Shown: positions 7,793-16,945, numbered from the stretch's first letter. The stretch is DNA of 64,000 nt from Oscillospiraceae bacterium (GCA_009780025.1 WRAV01000007.1:1-64000); one strand, 5' to 3'. Notes: a model not told the origin generated them from the sequence alone. Numbers and translations: made by a program.

Positions 7793-10750
7793 ATGGAAAG
7801 AGAAAATTACTATATACTGCTGGAGCTGCCTGTAGACCCGCCGGCTGGCGACCCGGCGCATATACGCGCGGCGCTTAGCAGGAAAAAACAGGAATGGACA
7901 CGAATGCAGGACAACCCACGCAAGCGAACTCAGGCGCTTGCTTACATTGCCCTGTTGCCGGATATGGAGCAGGTTCTTTTTGACCCGGTCGCCCGGAAGA
8001 ACGAGGCCAGACTGGCAAGCGAAGTGCTTGAGGATATGCTCCGCCGATTCGAAGCCGAGCTGCGCATCTTGGAGGGTAAGGGGCACCTGCTACCTCGAGA
8101 GGTGACGGCAATTGCCGCAAAATACAAGGCTTACGGTGTAGATCAACAAAAGGTGTACGGGCTGGCTAAAGTCCCGGTGTCCGAATGCCCCCCCGAGCGG
8201 GAAGATGCCGAGCAGGGCGGGGAAGTGCTTGACCGCCTGACCGCTAAAACTATTCGGCGGGCCCTGGCTATTGTTGAGCAAGACGATCTCTACCTCTTTC
8301 TGGGGGAGCCCAGGCACTCTACTATTAAAAAGTTGCGTGACGCAGCGCAGGAGCGCCGCAGGTTAGCCGCCGGGCAAAAGACAGCAAAATCGGTGGCAAC
8401 GGGGGAGCTCGCGGGAATCTGCCTGAGGTTGTTTGAAAGCTCCGACGCTAAGCAGCGATATGACCGTTACTTAAAAATCAGCGTTTATCCGGCCTTGGGA
8501 GAGATGGTGGACGAGGAGTTTGTCCGGCAAAAGTACATCGGCGAACCGGCGCTTCTCAGACTTGTCAACTACGGAGTGGAGAGCTGCGGCTGCACTGTGC
8601 TGGAAGCCGAAGATTATATCCGCCGGTACTGTGCGGCTTATCGCATCCCTATGGGTGAAGAGAAGGCTACGCTTAACTGTCCCGCCTGCAAAGAACTTAT
8701 TCCCTGCGAAAGCGTGGTCTGCGGGCACTGTGCCGCGCCTATCCAAGGCGCCTGCCCCAGCTGCGCTGCCCCATTTGATGGGGGCCCGGCTGTATGCCAC
8801 GACTGCAAATTTATGCTCGGGGATATGGTGAAGGCGCTGCCTTACCTTGAGGGCGCACACGCTTCGGCTATAGACGGCAACTGGTCGCTGTGCAGGCGCA
8901 ACCTTAGCTTCGCCGAAAAATACTGGCCGGGCCACCCGGAAATCTCGCAGCTCGAAGAGCGCGTTAAAGGCCTAGAAAACCGCTACAACGAGTACGTGCA
9001 GCAGCTGAGCGACTGCATGGCCAAAAACCAACACTACGCTGCTCTTGAACTGATTGCCGAGGCGCATCGAAAAAACATAGCCCTACCCCAGGCAACCGTA
9101 CGGCAGGTGGAGCGGACAATAGACGATCTGGAAAGCCAGCTGGACAAAATCGCCAAAGAGGACAAGCCGGATATTTACTTACTCATTTCGTTGGCGGAGA
9201 CGGTGTCCGACAGTATAGAGCTCACCCGGATACTCTCAGCGCACCCGCCGGAGGCTCCCGGCCCGCTAAAATGCGAAAACGTGGGGCGGCAGATGCACCT
9301 AAACTGGCAGGCCAGCGGCAGCCCCGGCAGCATAAAATACCTGCTGGTGCGTAAACAGGGTGAAGAGCCCTTCACCGCGTTTGACGGTGACGTAGTCTAT
9401 AACGGCCCCGCTTGTTTCTTTATTGATAAGACCGCGCATCCACTGGCGGAGTACTACTACAAAGTTTACACACATAGGGGCGGGACATACTCTGCTAAGG
9501 GTCAGATCGTGGGCCTGATTATGGCGGTGCCAGAGGTTGAGCAGCTGCGCATCTTCCCCGCGGACGGTGGGGCACAGCTCACATGGGAGTTTAACCCGGA
9601 TGTCCGCAAGGTGCTTATTTGGCGCAAGCTGGGCGGGGAGCGCCCAACTGCTCCAGAGGACGGCATCCTGCTCGAGACCGAACGTATCGACGGATTTGTG
9701 GACTCGAAAATCAAAAACGACGTTGAGTACTGGTACTATATTTGCGCTGTCTATATGGTCGAAGGGAAGCGGGTCGTCTCAAAGGGCGTGTCGGAAGCGA
9801 TCACCCCGCGCAAGATTATTGCGCCGGTTGACCATCTGACAATAGCCAGAAGCGAGTACGAGAGCGAGTACGTGGTCAACTGGAGCGGGATGGACTCCAC
9901 CGATCTAATTCTGTTAGGCAGCAAGAGCGAGCCCGGCGTAAAAGTCGGCGAGATAGTCGCGCTGCAAGACTTGCTGGCGGAATACCGCAATATTGCGCTC
10001 CATGCCCGGGGAGCCGAGGGTGGACGCTTTAGGCAGAGCTTTACCGGCGGGCTCTATATCTTTGCCGCGGTGGTTTTTGGCAAGTACGCGGTTGTGGGGC
10101 CTCCCCAGTATATAGCCAACCTCAAAGATGTTGGAAACCTGAGCGCCGAGTTGGTCGAAAGCGGCTTGCATCTGCACATGAACTGGCCAGCAGGGCTCGA
10201 AGAAATTGCTGTTGCCTATAAAAACGACGCCTACCCCGCAAGCCCCGATGATTTAGGCGCAACTACAATTAAGGTGACCCGGCAGCAGTACGACTACGAC
10301 GGGGGCGTTGACCTGCGCGGGATTGCGCCGGGTGCGTACTATATAACGGTGTTTGCCCTCTACCCCACCGGCGAGGACGACCAAAGTGCCTCTGAGGGTG
10401 CGCGGATATTCTACGACCACCAACCCTGCCAAGATGTGTTCTACCGCATTGTCTACAAGAAAAAGCTGTTTAGGAAGCAGGCAGACCTCTCCCTGATTTT
10501 GAGCGGGCAAGGGCACTTTACCCTACCTTCTATAGAACTCGTATGCAAGATCGGCAGCCTGCCTTTAAATCGAAAGGATGGCCAATCGCTGACTGTGCTC
10601 GACCAGTCCCCGAAGGTCAAAGGTGAGATCGAGTTTAAGTACCAGATAGATAGCCTGCCACAGGATTCTCATTTGCGGATTTTCCTGACAAGCGAGAAGG
10701 AGTACAAGAAATTCAGATTGATGCCCGGGACCGAGCTGAAGATAACATAG
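7793..10750 (+). CDS. J-like / zinc-ribbon / FN3-like multidomain protein
   Basis: I do not recognise a named family. The 985-residue protein has no signal peptide or membrane segment. Parts in order: a J-domain-like start (about 3-72, beginning ENYYILLELP) in which the HPD motif is absent (MQDNPRK at that place); helical region; a second J-like helical segment (about 160-235, DLYLFLGE ... RYDRYL); a double zinc ribbon with Cys pairs at about 298-341; a helical region (about 345-485); and three to four FN3-like beta repeats (about 489-575, 580-670, 676-775, 776-870) followed by a beta-rich C-terminus. It ends 19 bases before the P-loop GTPase gene, so the two are surely co-transcribed. The build suggests a cytoplasmic scaffold or adaptor. 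Losing HPD makes DnaK stimulation unlikely. Function is unknown. Confidence 0.8.
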   Translation: MERENYYILLELPVDPPAGDPAHIRAALSRKKQEWTRMQDNPRKRTQALAYIALLPDMEQVLFDPVARKNEARLASEVLEDMLRRFEAELRILEGKGHLLPREVTAIAAKYKAYGVDQQKVYGLAKVPVSECPPEREDAEQGGEVLDRLTAKTIRRALAIVEQDDLYLFLGEPRHSTIKKLRDAAQERRRLAAGQKTAKSVATGELAGICLRLFESSDAKQRYDRYLKISVYPALGEMVDEEFVRQKYIGEPALLRLVNYGVESCGCTVLEAEDYIRRYCAAYRIPMGEEKATLNCPACKELIPCESVVCGHCAAPIQGACPSCAAPFDGGPAVCHDCKFMLGDMVKALPYLEGAHASAIDGNWSLCRRNLSFAEKYWPGHPEISQLEERVKGLENRYNEYVQQLSDCMAKNQHYAALELIAEAHRKNIALPQATVRQVERTIDDLESQLDKIAKEDKPDIYLLISLAETVSDSIELTRILSAHPPEAPGPLKCENVGRQMHLNWQASGSPGSIKYLLVRKQGEEPFTAFDGDVVYNGPACFFIDKTAHPLAEYYYKVYTHRGGTYSAKGQIVGLIMAVPEVEQLRIFPADGGAQLTWEFNPDVRKVLIWRKLGGERPTAPEDGILLETERIDGFVDSKIKNDVEYWYYICAVYMVEGKRVVSKGVSEAITPRKIIAPVDHLTIARSEYESEYVVNWSGMDSTDLILLGSKSEPGVKVGEIVALQDLLAEYRNIALHARGAEGGRFRQSFTGGLYIFAAVVFGKYAVVGPPQYIANLKDVGNLSAELVESGLHLHMNWPAGLEEIAVAYKNDAYPASPDDLGATTIKVTRQQYDYDGGVDLRGIAPGAYYITVFALYPTGEDDQSASEGARIFYDHQPCQDVFYRIVYKKKLFRKQADLSLILSGQGHFTLPSIELVCKIGSLPLNRKDGQSLTVLDQSPKVKGEIEFKYQIDSLPQDSHLRIFLTSEKEYKKFRLMPGTELKIT

Positions 10751-10769
10751 AATACGGGTGGTTGCAGCC

Positions 10770-11876
10770 ATGATGAAGAATTGCCCTAAATGCCCCAGCC
10801 TGATGGAAAACTACCGGTACGCCTGCCAGAGCCTCGCCTGCTCGAGAGCCGGAATCCCGGTGGAAGAGAGCTTGGCAGAAACCGACGCCGCGGAACAAAA
10901 AGGGCCACGGCCCGACCCCGGTTGCCCAGAATGTGGCGAAGTTATGACCTTGCATATCTGCCCTGATTGCGGTTTTGAAGTAGAGGCCGAAGAGATGCGT
11001 CGCGGTTTTATGAGTGTGTCTCTTATAGGCAACGCTGGCAGCGGGAAGAGCAATTACCTGGCCGTGCTTGTCGACCAGCTGCGGGGGGAGATGTGCAAAG
11101 TGTACGACTGCACCCTTTACCCAACCGGCGGCGACCGCACCATGAACTACTACGAGCGCGAGTACCGCCGTCCGCTCTACGAGCAGGGGGTCTGTGTAAC
11201 TGCTACCCAGCAGGAAGACCTAAACCCGCTTACTTATACTTTGTTGTTTGAGGGACAGGGTGGCCGGCCGGGTAGGGGAGTAGGCCTTGCTTTTTATGAC
11301 AGCTGTGGCGAAAAGCTGGAAACCCAACAAGAGATGGCGGCAATGAGCCGTCGGCTACTCGGTTCAGGGGGGATACTGCTCCTACTGGACCCCAGTCAGC
11401 TGCCCGCCATAAGGGAAGCGCGCAAGGCAAAAAAATTGCCGGTGCTGCCCTCGGATGCCCAGGCGCTGTTGTTGCGCACCATACACATTATCCGAGCGGG
11501 GCTGGCGAGTGGGGAAGTTGAAAAGAAAATCGATATTCCGATAGCTGTCTGCCTCACCAAGCTGGATACCCTTTACCCGCATCTCGACCCGGCTAGCTTT
11601 GTGGGCGCGCCCTCGCGCAATTTGCGCAAACCTATGTTAAACAAGGCTGATATTTCCAGTTGCAACCTTGAGGTTATGGCTCTGCTGGAAAGCTGGGGCG
11701 GCGGAGAGTTTGTCCGGCATGTGCGCGGCCAGTTTTCCAACTACTGCTTTTTTGGGCTGAGCTCTTTGGGCTGCGAGCCGGGCAGCAAAAACGAGGTGGA
11801 TAGGATAAGCCCGCACCGTGTGCTCGACCCCATGCTTTGGCTGCTTTGGCAGAGCAAGATTCTGCAGGCGGGGTAG
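10770..11876 (+). CDS. zinc-ribbon P-loop GTPase (TRAFAC-like)
   Basis: A 368-residue cytoplasmic protein. The N-terminus carries two Cys-rich zinc-binding segments (Cys5/8/19/24 and CPEC...CPDC at about 52-67). The NTPase core shows G1 GNAGSGKS (87-94), a G3-like DSCGE (177-181) and a G4-like TKLD (263-266), so GTP is the likely nucleotide. The FYDSCGE form is reminiscent of the double-GTPase families that I recall from predicted NTP-dependent conflict systems; only one GTPase domain is evident here. The ATG at 10770 has a GGGTGG site 9 bases upstream and is preferred over GTG 10758. It is the second gene of a two-gene unit with the 985-residue protein. The role is unknown; an ATPase cannot be excluded. 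Confidence 0.8.
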   Translation: MMKNCPKCPSLMENYRYACQSLACSRAGIPVEESLAETDAAEQKGPRPDPGCPECGEVMTLHICPDCGFEVEAEEMRRGFMSVSLIGNAGSGKSNYLAVLVDQLRGEMCKVYDCTLYPTGGDRTMNYYEREYRRPLYEQGVCVTATQQEDLNPLTYTLLFEGQGGRPGRGVGLAFYDSCGEKLETQQEMAAMSRRLLGSGGILLLLDPSQLPAIREARKAKKLPVLPSDAQALLLRTIHIIRAGLASGEVEKKIDIPIAVCLTKLDTLYPHLDPASFVGAPSRNLRKPMLNKADISSCNLEVMALLESWGGGEFVRHVRGQFSNYCFFGLSSLGCEPGSKNEVDRISPHRVLDPMLWLLWQSKILQAG

Positions 11877-11877
11877 G

Positions 11878-12153
11878 CTACCCGAGAGAGTTTGCGCGGA
11901 TGCCAAGTTCCTTGAGGGTGTATACGATTTCTTGTACTTTAGCAAAACAATCGTCAGAGCTGAGGCTGTCATCTTCGATGATGGCCTTTATTTTTGTTAA
12001 CGCGCGATAGCATCTGGCCTTCATCAGGCTGGTCAGCAGAAACTCAATTTCTTCCCCTTTATCTGGGCTTTGCGAGTTAACTATCTCGGCTAACAAAGAT
12101 TCGGTCTGTTCCTGCATTATGGTATGAGTCAGAACTTCTTTGTATAGATTCAT
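11878..12153 (-). CDS. small acidic helical protein, unknown
   Basis: A 91-residue protein with no recognised domain, predicted mostly helical and rich in Glu, Leu and Lys. The ATG at 12153 has GAGGTGAT 6 bases upstream, so the longer reading frame starting at 12186 is rejected. TTGTGA-17-TATACT upstream on this strand is a plausible promoter. It is divergent from the XRE regulator and converges on the GTPase gene, ending one base after that gene's stop. The arrangement suggests that the XRE protein regulates it, but no toxin or antitoxin motif is visible. Confidence 0.65.
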   Translation of the reverse strand: MNLYKEVLTHTIMQEQTESLLAEIVNSQSPDKGEEIEFLLTSLMKARCYRALTKIKAIIEDDSLSSDDCFAKVQEIVYTLKELGIRANSLG

Positions 12154-12183
12154 GCTATCACCTCTATATAAGTATAATGCATA

Positions 12184-12207
12184 CAATGATAAATCACAAG
12201 CATCATT
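12184..12207. promoter_or_regulatory. candidate operator between divergent genes
   Basis: AATGAT and ATCATT face each other across 11 bases in the 114-base region between the small gene and the XRE gene. The position would suit autorepression by the XRE protein. This is inference only. Confidence 0.3.
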
Positions 12208-12267
12208 ATATGAGTTACATTAGGTTTATATAATGGCCTACCTTCTCTATAATTATGTAGGGGTGTT

Positions 12268-12498
12268 GTGGTGGATTTAGCTCACGCTGAAAAATACAAG
12301 AAGTTGGGGCTGAACATAGCCTACTATAGAAAGGCCAGTGGATATACCCAACTACAACTTTCTGAGATGCTTAACATTGACAGAACGCATATGGGCAATA
12401 TAGAGCTGGCCAGGTCTGGCGTGTCGCTGGATATTATATTTAGGATATCGGACTTGCTGGACGTTCCCGTAAATAAATTGTTTGAATTTAGAGACTAA
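12268..12498 (+). CDS. XRE-family helix-turn-helix regulator
   Basis: A 76-residue protein that is essentially a lone Cro/C1-type HTH: LGLNIAYYRKASGYTQLQLSE (helices 1-2), then the recognition region NIDRTHMGNIELARSG and a closing helix ending in the family-typical VPVNKLFEF. Two GTG codons in tandem (12268, 12271) can start translation after AGGGGTG. TATAAT at 12229-12234 is a likely -10 box. A strong terminator follows. It is probably an autoregulator that also acts on the divergent small gene. Confidence 0.88.
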   Translation: MVDLAHAEKYKKLGLNIAYYRKASGYTQLQLSEMLNIDRTHMGNIELARSGVSLDIIFRISDLLDVPVNKLFEFRD

Positions 12499-12527
12499 AA
12501 AAGGCGCACACGTTGCGCCTTTTTCTT
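12497..12527 (+). terminator. intrinsic terminator
   Basis: AAAAAGGCGCA pairs with TGCGCCTTTTT across a short CACGT loop, immediately after the XRE stop codon. Confidence 0.9.
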
Positions 12528-12611
12528 TGCAAAAAATCAAATGCATAGGACTAACTTGGCGCTGGCAGACATATAGTTGTTGTAGATTACGATAGAGGAG
12601 AGGGTGTCCCT

Positions 12612-14144
12612 ATGGAGTTAAATCTACGCCAGCAAACAATTACCATAAACGAGACCGTTTTGCAAGCCAGCGTGGAGCAGCCGATTGAGTGCGACGCGCT
12701 GCTACCCGACTACCTGCCCGACATAGTAAAAGTGCTTAAATGCGCGGCGGTGGCCCACGTGGAAACAAGCTCGGTCAGCGCCTCACGGCTGACTGTCGAG
12801 GGGATCGTGCAGATACATGTCTACTACTCCTCCGAGCAGAACCAAATTCGCCACGCCGAGTATAAGGTTCCATTTGCAAAGCAGGTGGAACTGCGTTCTT
12901 CTCCCGAGCGGCCGGTGGTCAGTATTATCCCCAGCGTGGACTACGTAAACTGCCGGGCTGTCAATCAGCGCCGGATAGACGTACGCGGAGCGATCTCGCT
13001 GGCGCTTAAGATAATCGACCAAAAAGAACAACAGATTCTGGTAGACGCAAACGGAGCCGGGTTACAGCTCAAGCGGGAAGTTGTGAGAGCCACCGATATT
13101 GTAGGTCACGCGAGAACCACATTCTCGGTCAGCGAAGACCTGGAACTGGGCTACGGCAAAAGCCAGATAGGCTCGATTGTGCGCACTTCCCAGAAGGTGC
13201 GGGTGCATGAGCACAAAGTTATCTCCGGTAAAGTGGTGATTAAAGGGGATCTGCTGCTACACGTCCTCTACCAGCCATTGGAAGACGACGAGGGTCTGGA
13301 GTCGATGGAGTACACCTTGCCGATCTCCCAAATAATAGACAGCGAGCACGCCAGCGAAGACTGCGAGTGTGACCTTGAGGTGTTCATCGCGGGCTGCGAG
13401 CTCACCCCCAAAACCGGAGACGATGGCGAGATGCGCATGTTTGGCCTTGAAGCTAAGATAGGCGCTAACTTGACCGTGCACCGGCGCAGCGAGGTTCCGG
13501 TGGTCAGCGATTGCTATTCAACCAAATTCGAGGCAGTAGCTGCCCGCTCGCCGGTCAGCTTTATCCGGCTGATTGATATAATAAACGAGGCAATCTCCCA
13601 CAAAGTGACCCTTGAGCTGCCCGAAGGCGTGGAGCGAATGCTGGACGCTTGGGGAGATATAGAGGCGGTCACCTACAGGCAAGAAGCCGACGAGCTGACG
13701 CTCGAGCTCAAGCTGAATGTCTGCCTGTTTGCCCGCATGGCTAACAAGGAGTGCTTTTACTTTGAGCACCCCACCGAGCTGACCCACACTATCACTCTTA
13801 GCCAGGATTGCCTTGACATACAGTTTGAACCGACATGCGACCTTATCTCATCCAGCTACTCACTGGTTGGCAAAGAGAAAATCGACATGCGCTTTGAGGT
13901 CGTGGTGCGCGGCAGTGTCTACTGCAATGTCAGAAGCGAGGCGATTTCCGACATCACTGTGGACGAGGAGCAGGCGAAGACCAAAGAGCAAAACAAGCTC
14001 TATATCTACTACGCCGACATGGGTGAGAGCGTGTGGAATATTGCCAAACACTACAATACCGCCGCCAGCGCTATCTGGGAAGAGAACAACATCGAAGACG
14101 ATATGCTGGGCGAAGGGCGGATGCTGCTGATACCGATCGTATAG
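12612..14144 (+). CDS. DUF3794 (SPOCS) repeats with C-terminal LysM
   Basis: A 510-residue cytoplasmic-type protein with no signal peptide. The N-terminal two thirds contain DUF3794/SPOCS-type repeats (first around residues 40-125, with VEGIVQIHVYY; another around 190-275, VVIKGDLLLHVLY). The end is a LysM domain (about 460-508, GESVWNIAKHYNTAASAIWEEN). Such proteins belong to the spore-envelope set in Clostridia, where SPOCS repeats are proposed to assemble in the coat and LysM binds glycan. It precedes spoIVA, separated only by a palindromic repeat. GGAGAGGG lies 7 bases before the ATG. Confidence 0.92.
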   Translation: MELNLRQQTITINETVLQASVEQPIECDALLPDYLPDIVKVLKCAAVAHVETSSVSASRLTVEGIVQIHVYYSSEQNQIRHAEYKVPFAKQVELRSSPERPVVSIIPSVDYVNCRAVNQRRIDVRGAISLALKIIDQKEQQILVDANGAGLQLKREVVRATDIVGHARTTFSVSEDLELGYGKSQIGSIVRTSQKVRVHEHKVISGKVVIKGDLLLHVLYQPLEDDEGLESMEYTLPISQIIDSEHASEDCECDLEVFIAGCELTPKTGDDGEMRMFGLEAKIGANLTVHRRSEVPVVSDCYSTKFEAVAARSPVSFIRLIDIINEAISHKVTLELPEGVERMLDAWGDIEAVTYRQEADELTLELKLNVCLFARMANKECFYFEHPTELTHTITLSQDCLDIQFEPTCDLISSSYSLVGKEKIDMRFEVVVRGSVYCNVRSEAISDITVDEEQAKTKEQNKLYIYYADMGESVWNIAKHYNTAASAIWEENNIEDDMLGEGRMLLIPIV

Positions 14145-14146
14145 GA

Positions 14147-14226
14147 TTGTAGGGGCGCCGCTTTCTGCGCCCGGGATTTCCACAAACGCCGCGTTAGGCC
14201 GGGCCGACCAAGGGCGGCCCCTACAA
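14147..14226. repeat. TGTAGGGGC...GCCCCTACA palindromic element
   Basis: TTGTAGGGGCG at the left faces GGCCCCTACAAC at the right within 80 bases, with GC-rich inner pairing. Relatives occur at 19013, 26270 and 35182. Sits between the LysM gene and spoIVA. Confidence 0.75.
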
Positions 14227-14256
14227 CATAATCGTATTAAGAAGGAGTTGTCGCTC

Positions 14257-15735
14257 ATGGAAAAGCGCAATATATACGCCGATATTTCCCGCCGGACCGA
14301 GGGGAATATCTACGTAGGCGTGGTGGGGCCGGTGCGCTCCGGCAAGTCGACGTTTATAAAGAAATTTATGGAGACCCTGGTCATCCCCAGGATTGAAAAC
14401 GAGTTTGTGCGCGACCGTGCGGTGGATGAGCTGCCCCAGTCCTCGGGCGGCAAGACAATTATGACCACCGAGCCCAAGTTTATTCCGGAAGAGGCCGTGA
14501 ATGTCCAGCTGGCCGAAAACGCGGGAATGAACGTCCGGCTAATCGACTGCGTTGGCTATATTGTACCCAGCGCCCTTGGATACATTGAGAACGAGAACCC
14601 CAGAATGGTGAGCACCCCTTGGTTTGAAGAGGCGATTCCCTTCAACATGGCGGCTGAGGTAGGCACTCGGAAGGTTATAACCGACCACAGCTCAATCGGC
14701 CTGGTCATCACCACCGACGGCTCAATTACAGATATACCACGCGCTGAGTACGAAGAGGCAGAAGAGCGTGTAATAAACGAGCTCAAGGATATACGCAAGC
14801 CTTTTGCCGTGTTACTAAACACCACCTCCCCAAACTCCGCGGCGACCGCCGAGCTGCGCATGGCCCTGGAAGAAAAGTATGGGGTGCCGGTAGTGGCCAC
14901 CAGCTGCCTCGATCTGCGTGAAGAGGACATAAGGGAAGTGCTGCGCAGTGTGCTCTTCCAGTTCCCGGTTAAGGAGGTTTGCGTCGACATCCCCGGATGG
15001 ATTTCGGCGCTGGAGAAGAACCACTGGCTCAAGGCCAGCGTGTACGGGCAGATACAGTCCGCCGCCAAGGCTATCCAGCGGGTGCGGGATGTGGAAGGCG
15101 CCTTTTCCGCCCTGGCTGAATGTGAGCATATCGACGCTCACAAGGTTGAGGATATCGACCTTGGCAGAGGTAGTGTGCGGATGAATATCTCGGTGCATAC
15201 AAGCCTCTTCTACACTATTCTGGGTGAGGCCACCGGGATCGAGATTGACGGCGAGTCAGGCCTTATGCCCACCATGATTGAGCTTGCGCGGATTAAGAAA
15301 GCCTATGATAAAATCCGCAGCGCGCTTGACGAAGTCACGGCCACCGGCTACGGCATTGTTATGCCCGGTCTTGAAGAGCTTACGCTGGAAGAGCCGCAGA
15401 TTGTCAGTCAGGGTGGGAAGTACGGGGTTAAGCTGAGGGCGAGTGCGCCGTCGATACATATGATGCGCGCCGACATAACCACCGAAATCTCCCCCATTGT
15501 CGGCAGCGAAAAACAGAGCGAAGAGCTTGTTATGTTCCTGCTAAACGACTTTACCGAGAATCCGGAGAAGATTTGGAACTCGAACATCTTCGGAACCTCG
15601 CTGCACCAGTTGGTAAACGAGGGGCTGCGCAATAAGCTCTACCGCATGCCATCCGATGCCCGGATTAAGCTTCAAGAAACCATTGAGCGGATAATCAATG
15701 AGGGGTGCAGCGGGTTGGTTTGTATTATACTATAA
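14257..15735 (+). CDS. spoIVA: stage IV sporulation protein A, spore coat ATPase
   Basis: A 492-residue protein, the same length as the Bacillus subtilis protein. The N-terminus has a P-loop VGPVRSGKST (about 23-32), and the family's TRAFAC-like ATPase core follows, including SSGGKTIMTTEPKF. SpoIVA hydrolyses ATP and polymerises into the coat basement layer on the outer forespore membrane, anchored by SpoVM. The C-terminus (GCSGLVCIIL) is the part that contacts the membrane system in known members. AAGGAG sits 9 bases before the ATG, so the upstream TTG at 14248 is not needed. This is the strongest sign that the organism makes endospores. Confidence 0.97.
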   Translation: MEKRNIYADISRRTEGNIYVGVVGPVRSGKSTFIKKFMETLVIPRIENEFVRDRAVDELPQSSGGKTIMTTEPKFIPEEAVNVQLAENAGMNVRLIDCVGYIVPSALGYIENENPRMVSTPWFEEAIPFNMAAEVGTRKVITDHSSIGLVITTDGSITDIPRAEYEEAEERVINELKDIRKPFAVLLNTTSPNSAATAELRMALEEKYGVPVVATSCLDLREEDIREVLRSVLFQFPVKEVCVDIPGWISALEKNHWLKASVYGQIQSAAKAIQRVRDVEGAFSALAECEHIDAHKVEDIDLGRGSVRMNISVHTSLFYTILGEATGIEIDGESGLMPTMIELARIKKAYDKIRSALDEVTATGYGIVMPGLEELTLEEPQIVSQGGKYGVKLRASAPSIHMMRADITTEISPIVGSEKQSEELVMFLLNDFTENPEKIWNSNIFGTSLHQLVNEGLRNKLYRMPSDARIKLQETIERIINEGCSGLVCIIL

Positions 15736-15759
15736 CAGCAAAGGCTGAACACAAAAACG

Positions 15760-15801
15760 AAAAAGCAGAGGTCAGAAAGACAATTCTGACCTCTGCTTTT
15801 T
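15760..15801. terminator. bidirectional terminator
   Basis: An 18-bp perfect stem (AAAAAGCAGAGGTCAGAA with its complement) with A and T runs on the two sides lies between the convergent spoIVA and iolG. Confidence 0.92.
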
Positions 15802-15814
15802 ATCCTTAAGTTTT

Positions 15815-16819
15815 TTATTTTTCAACCGAAACCGGGCGGCCCTCTTTAAGTGAGCGCTGCGCAGCCATGGCCATAAGCACTGACTGTAGCCCGTCCTCAA
15901 TGCCCACAGGCACCGGCAGGTCATCCTCGATTGCGGAGATAAATTCCTTCATCTCCTGTACAAAGGAGTCCATATACCGCTCCAGGAAGAAGTGAAGCGG
16001 CTTTTCGGCGCAGACCCCTCCGGCAGTGCTTAGTACAGCGGTGGACAGGGTGTCGTTACCTGTGGCGATTTGGCCCAGGCTGCCCAGCACCTCCACCCGC
16101 TGGTCGTAGCCGTATGACGCCTCGCGGCAGTTGTCGATGAGCGCGATGGCCCCGTTTTTCATGGTGATAGTGATAAGGGCTGTGTCAATATCCCCGGCTG
16201 TGCCAATAGCGGGGTCTACCAGGTTCGCTGCTTGGACGAAGACAGTGTCGGCCTCGCAGCCGGCAAGATAGCGCAGCATGTCGAAGTCATGGATAGTCAT
16301 ATCCATGAACATTCCGCCCGAGGTTTCGATATAAGATATTGGCGGGGGCCCGGGGTCTCTAGATGTTATCTTAATGGTCCGTTGTGTGCCGATTTGGCCC
16401 TGTTCTATTGCGGTGCGCACCGCTTTAAAGTTGTGGTCAAAGCGGCGATTGAATCCAACCTGATACTTAACCGAACTGTTCTTAAGCGCATCCTTGACCT
16501 TGAGAATCTCGCCCAGGTCTTGAGAAACCGGCTTCTCGCAAAAGACATGCTTGCCGGCGGCGATGACCTCCAGGGAGATAGGTGCGTGAGTGTCGGTGGA
16601 AGAGCAGATTAGCACGGCATCTATACTGGGGTCGTGCAACAGTTCACGGTAGTCCTCCGCGCAACCCCCGATTCCCAATTTTTTGGCCCAATCTCTGGTG
16701 TCGTCGTTCATAAATGGGTCGGCGATTAGCTTTACACAGGCTCCCGGCAGTCGCTGGGAAATGCTCTCGGCGTGCAGTTTTCCAATCCGTCCGGCTCCAA
16801 TAATACCTAGGTTTGTCAT
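15815..16819 (-). CDS. iolG: inositol 2-dehydrogenase, Gfo/Idh/MocA family
   Basis: A 334-residue NAD-dependent oxidoreductase. The Rossmann start LGIIGAGRIGKLHAESI and the CEKPVSQDL motif (catalytic-type EKP) are clear, as is the substrate region GGMFMDMTIHDFDMLRYL with its conserved Asp and His. IolG oxidises myo-inositol to scyllo-inosose, the first step of inositol breakdown. The ATG at 16819 directly precedes the Rossmann fold; starting at 16885 would add 22 unrelated residues. It is divergent from iolD across a 237-base promoter region. Other dehydrogenases of the family look alike, but the iol context supports the call. Confidence 0.88.
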   Translation of the reverse strand: MTNLGIIGAGRIGKLHAESISQRLPGACVKLIADPFMNDDTRDWAKKLGIGGCAEDYRELLHDPSIDAVLICSSTDTHAPISLEVIAAGKHVFCEKPVSQDLGEILKVKDALKNSSVKYQVGFNRRFDHNFKAVRTAIEQGQIGTQRTIKITSRDPGPPPISYIETSGGMFMDMTIHDFDMLRYLAGCEADTVFVQAANLVDPAIGTAGDIDTALITITMKNGAIALIDNCREASYGYDQRVEVLGSLGQIATGNDTLSTAVLSTAGGVCAEKPLHFFLERYMDSFVQEMKEFISAIEDDLPVPVGIEDGLQSVLMAMAAQRSLKEGRPVSVEK

Positions 16820-16945
16820 TCTTAAACGGCCCCCAATTCTCAGTTTTCTGACTCCTAGTATACTGCTCTCATCGCGGATTATCAAGGGTTGTGTACTCTG
16901 CGTGAAGACAAAAAGTTAAGAATAGTTAAAACTTACCTATCTTTA

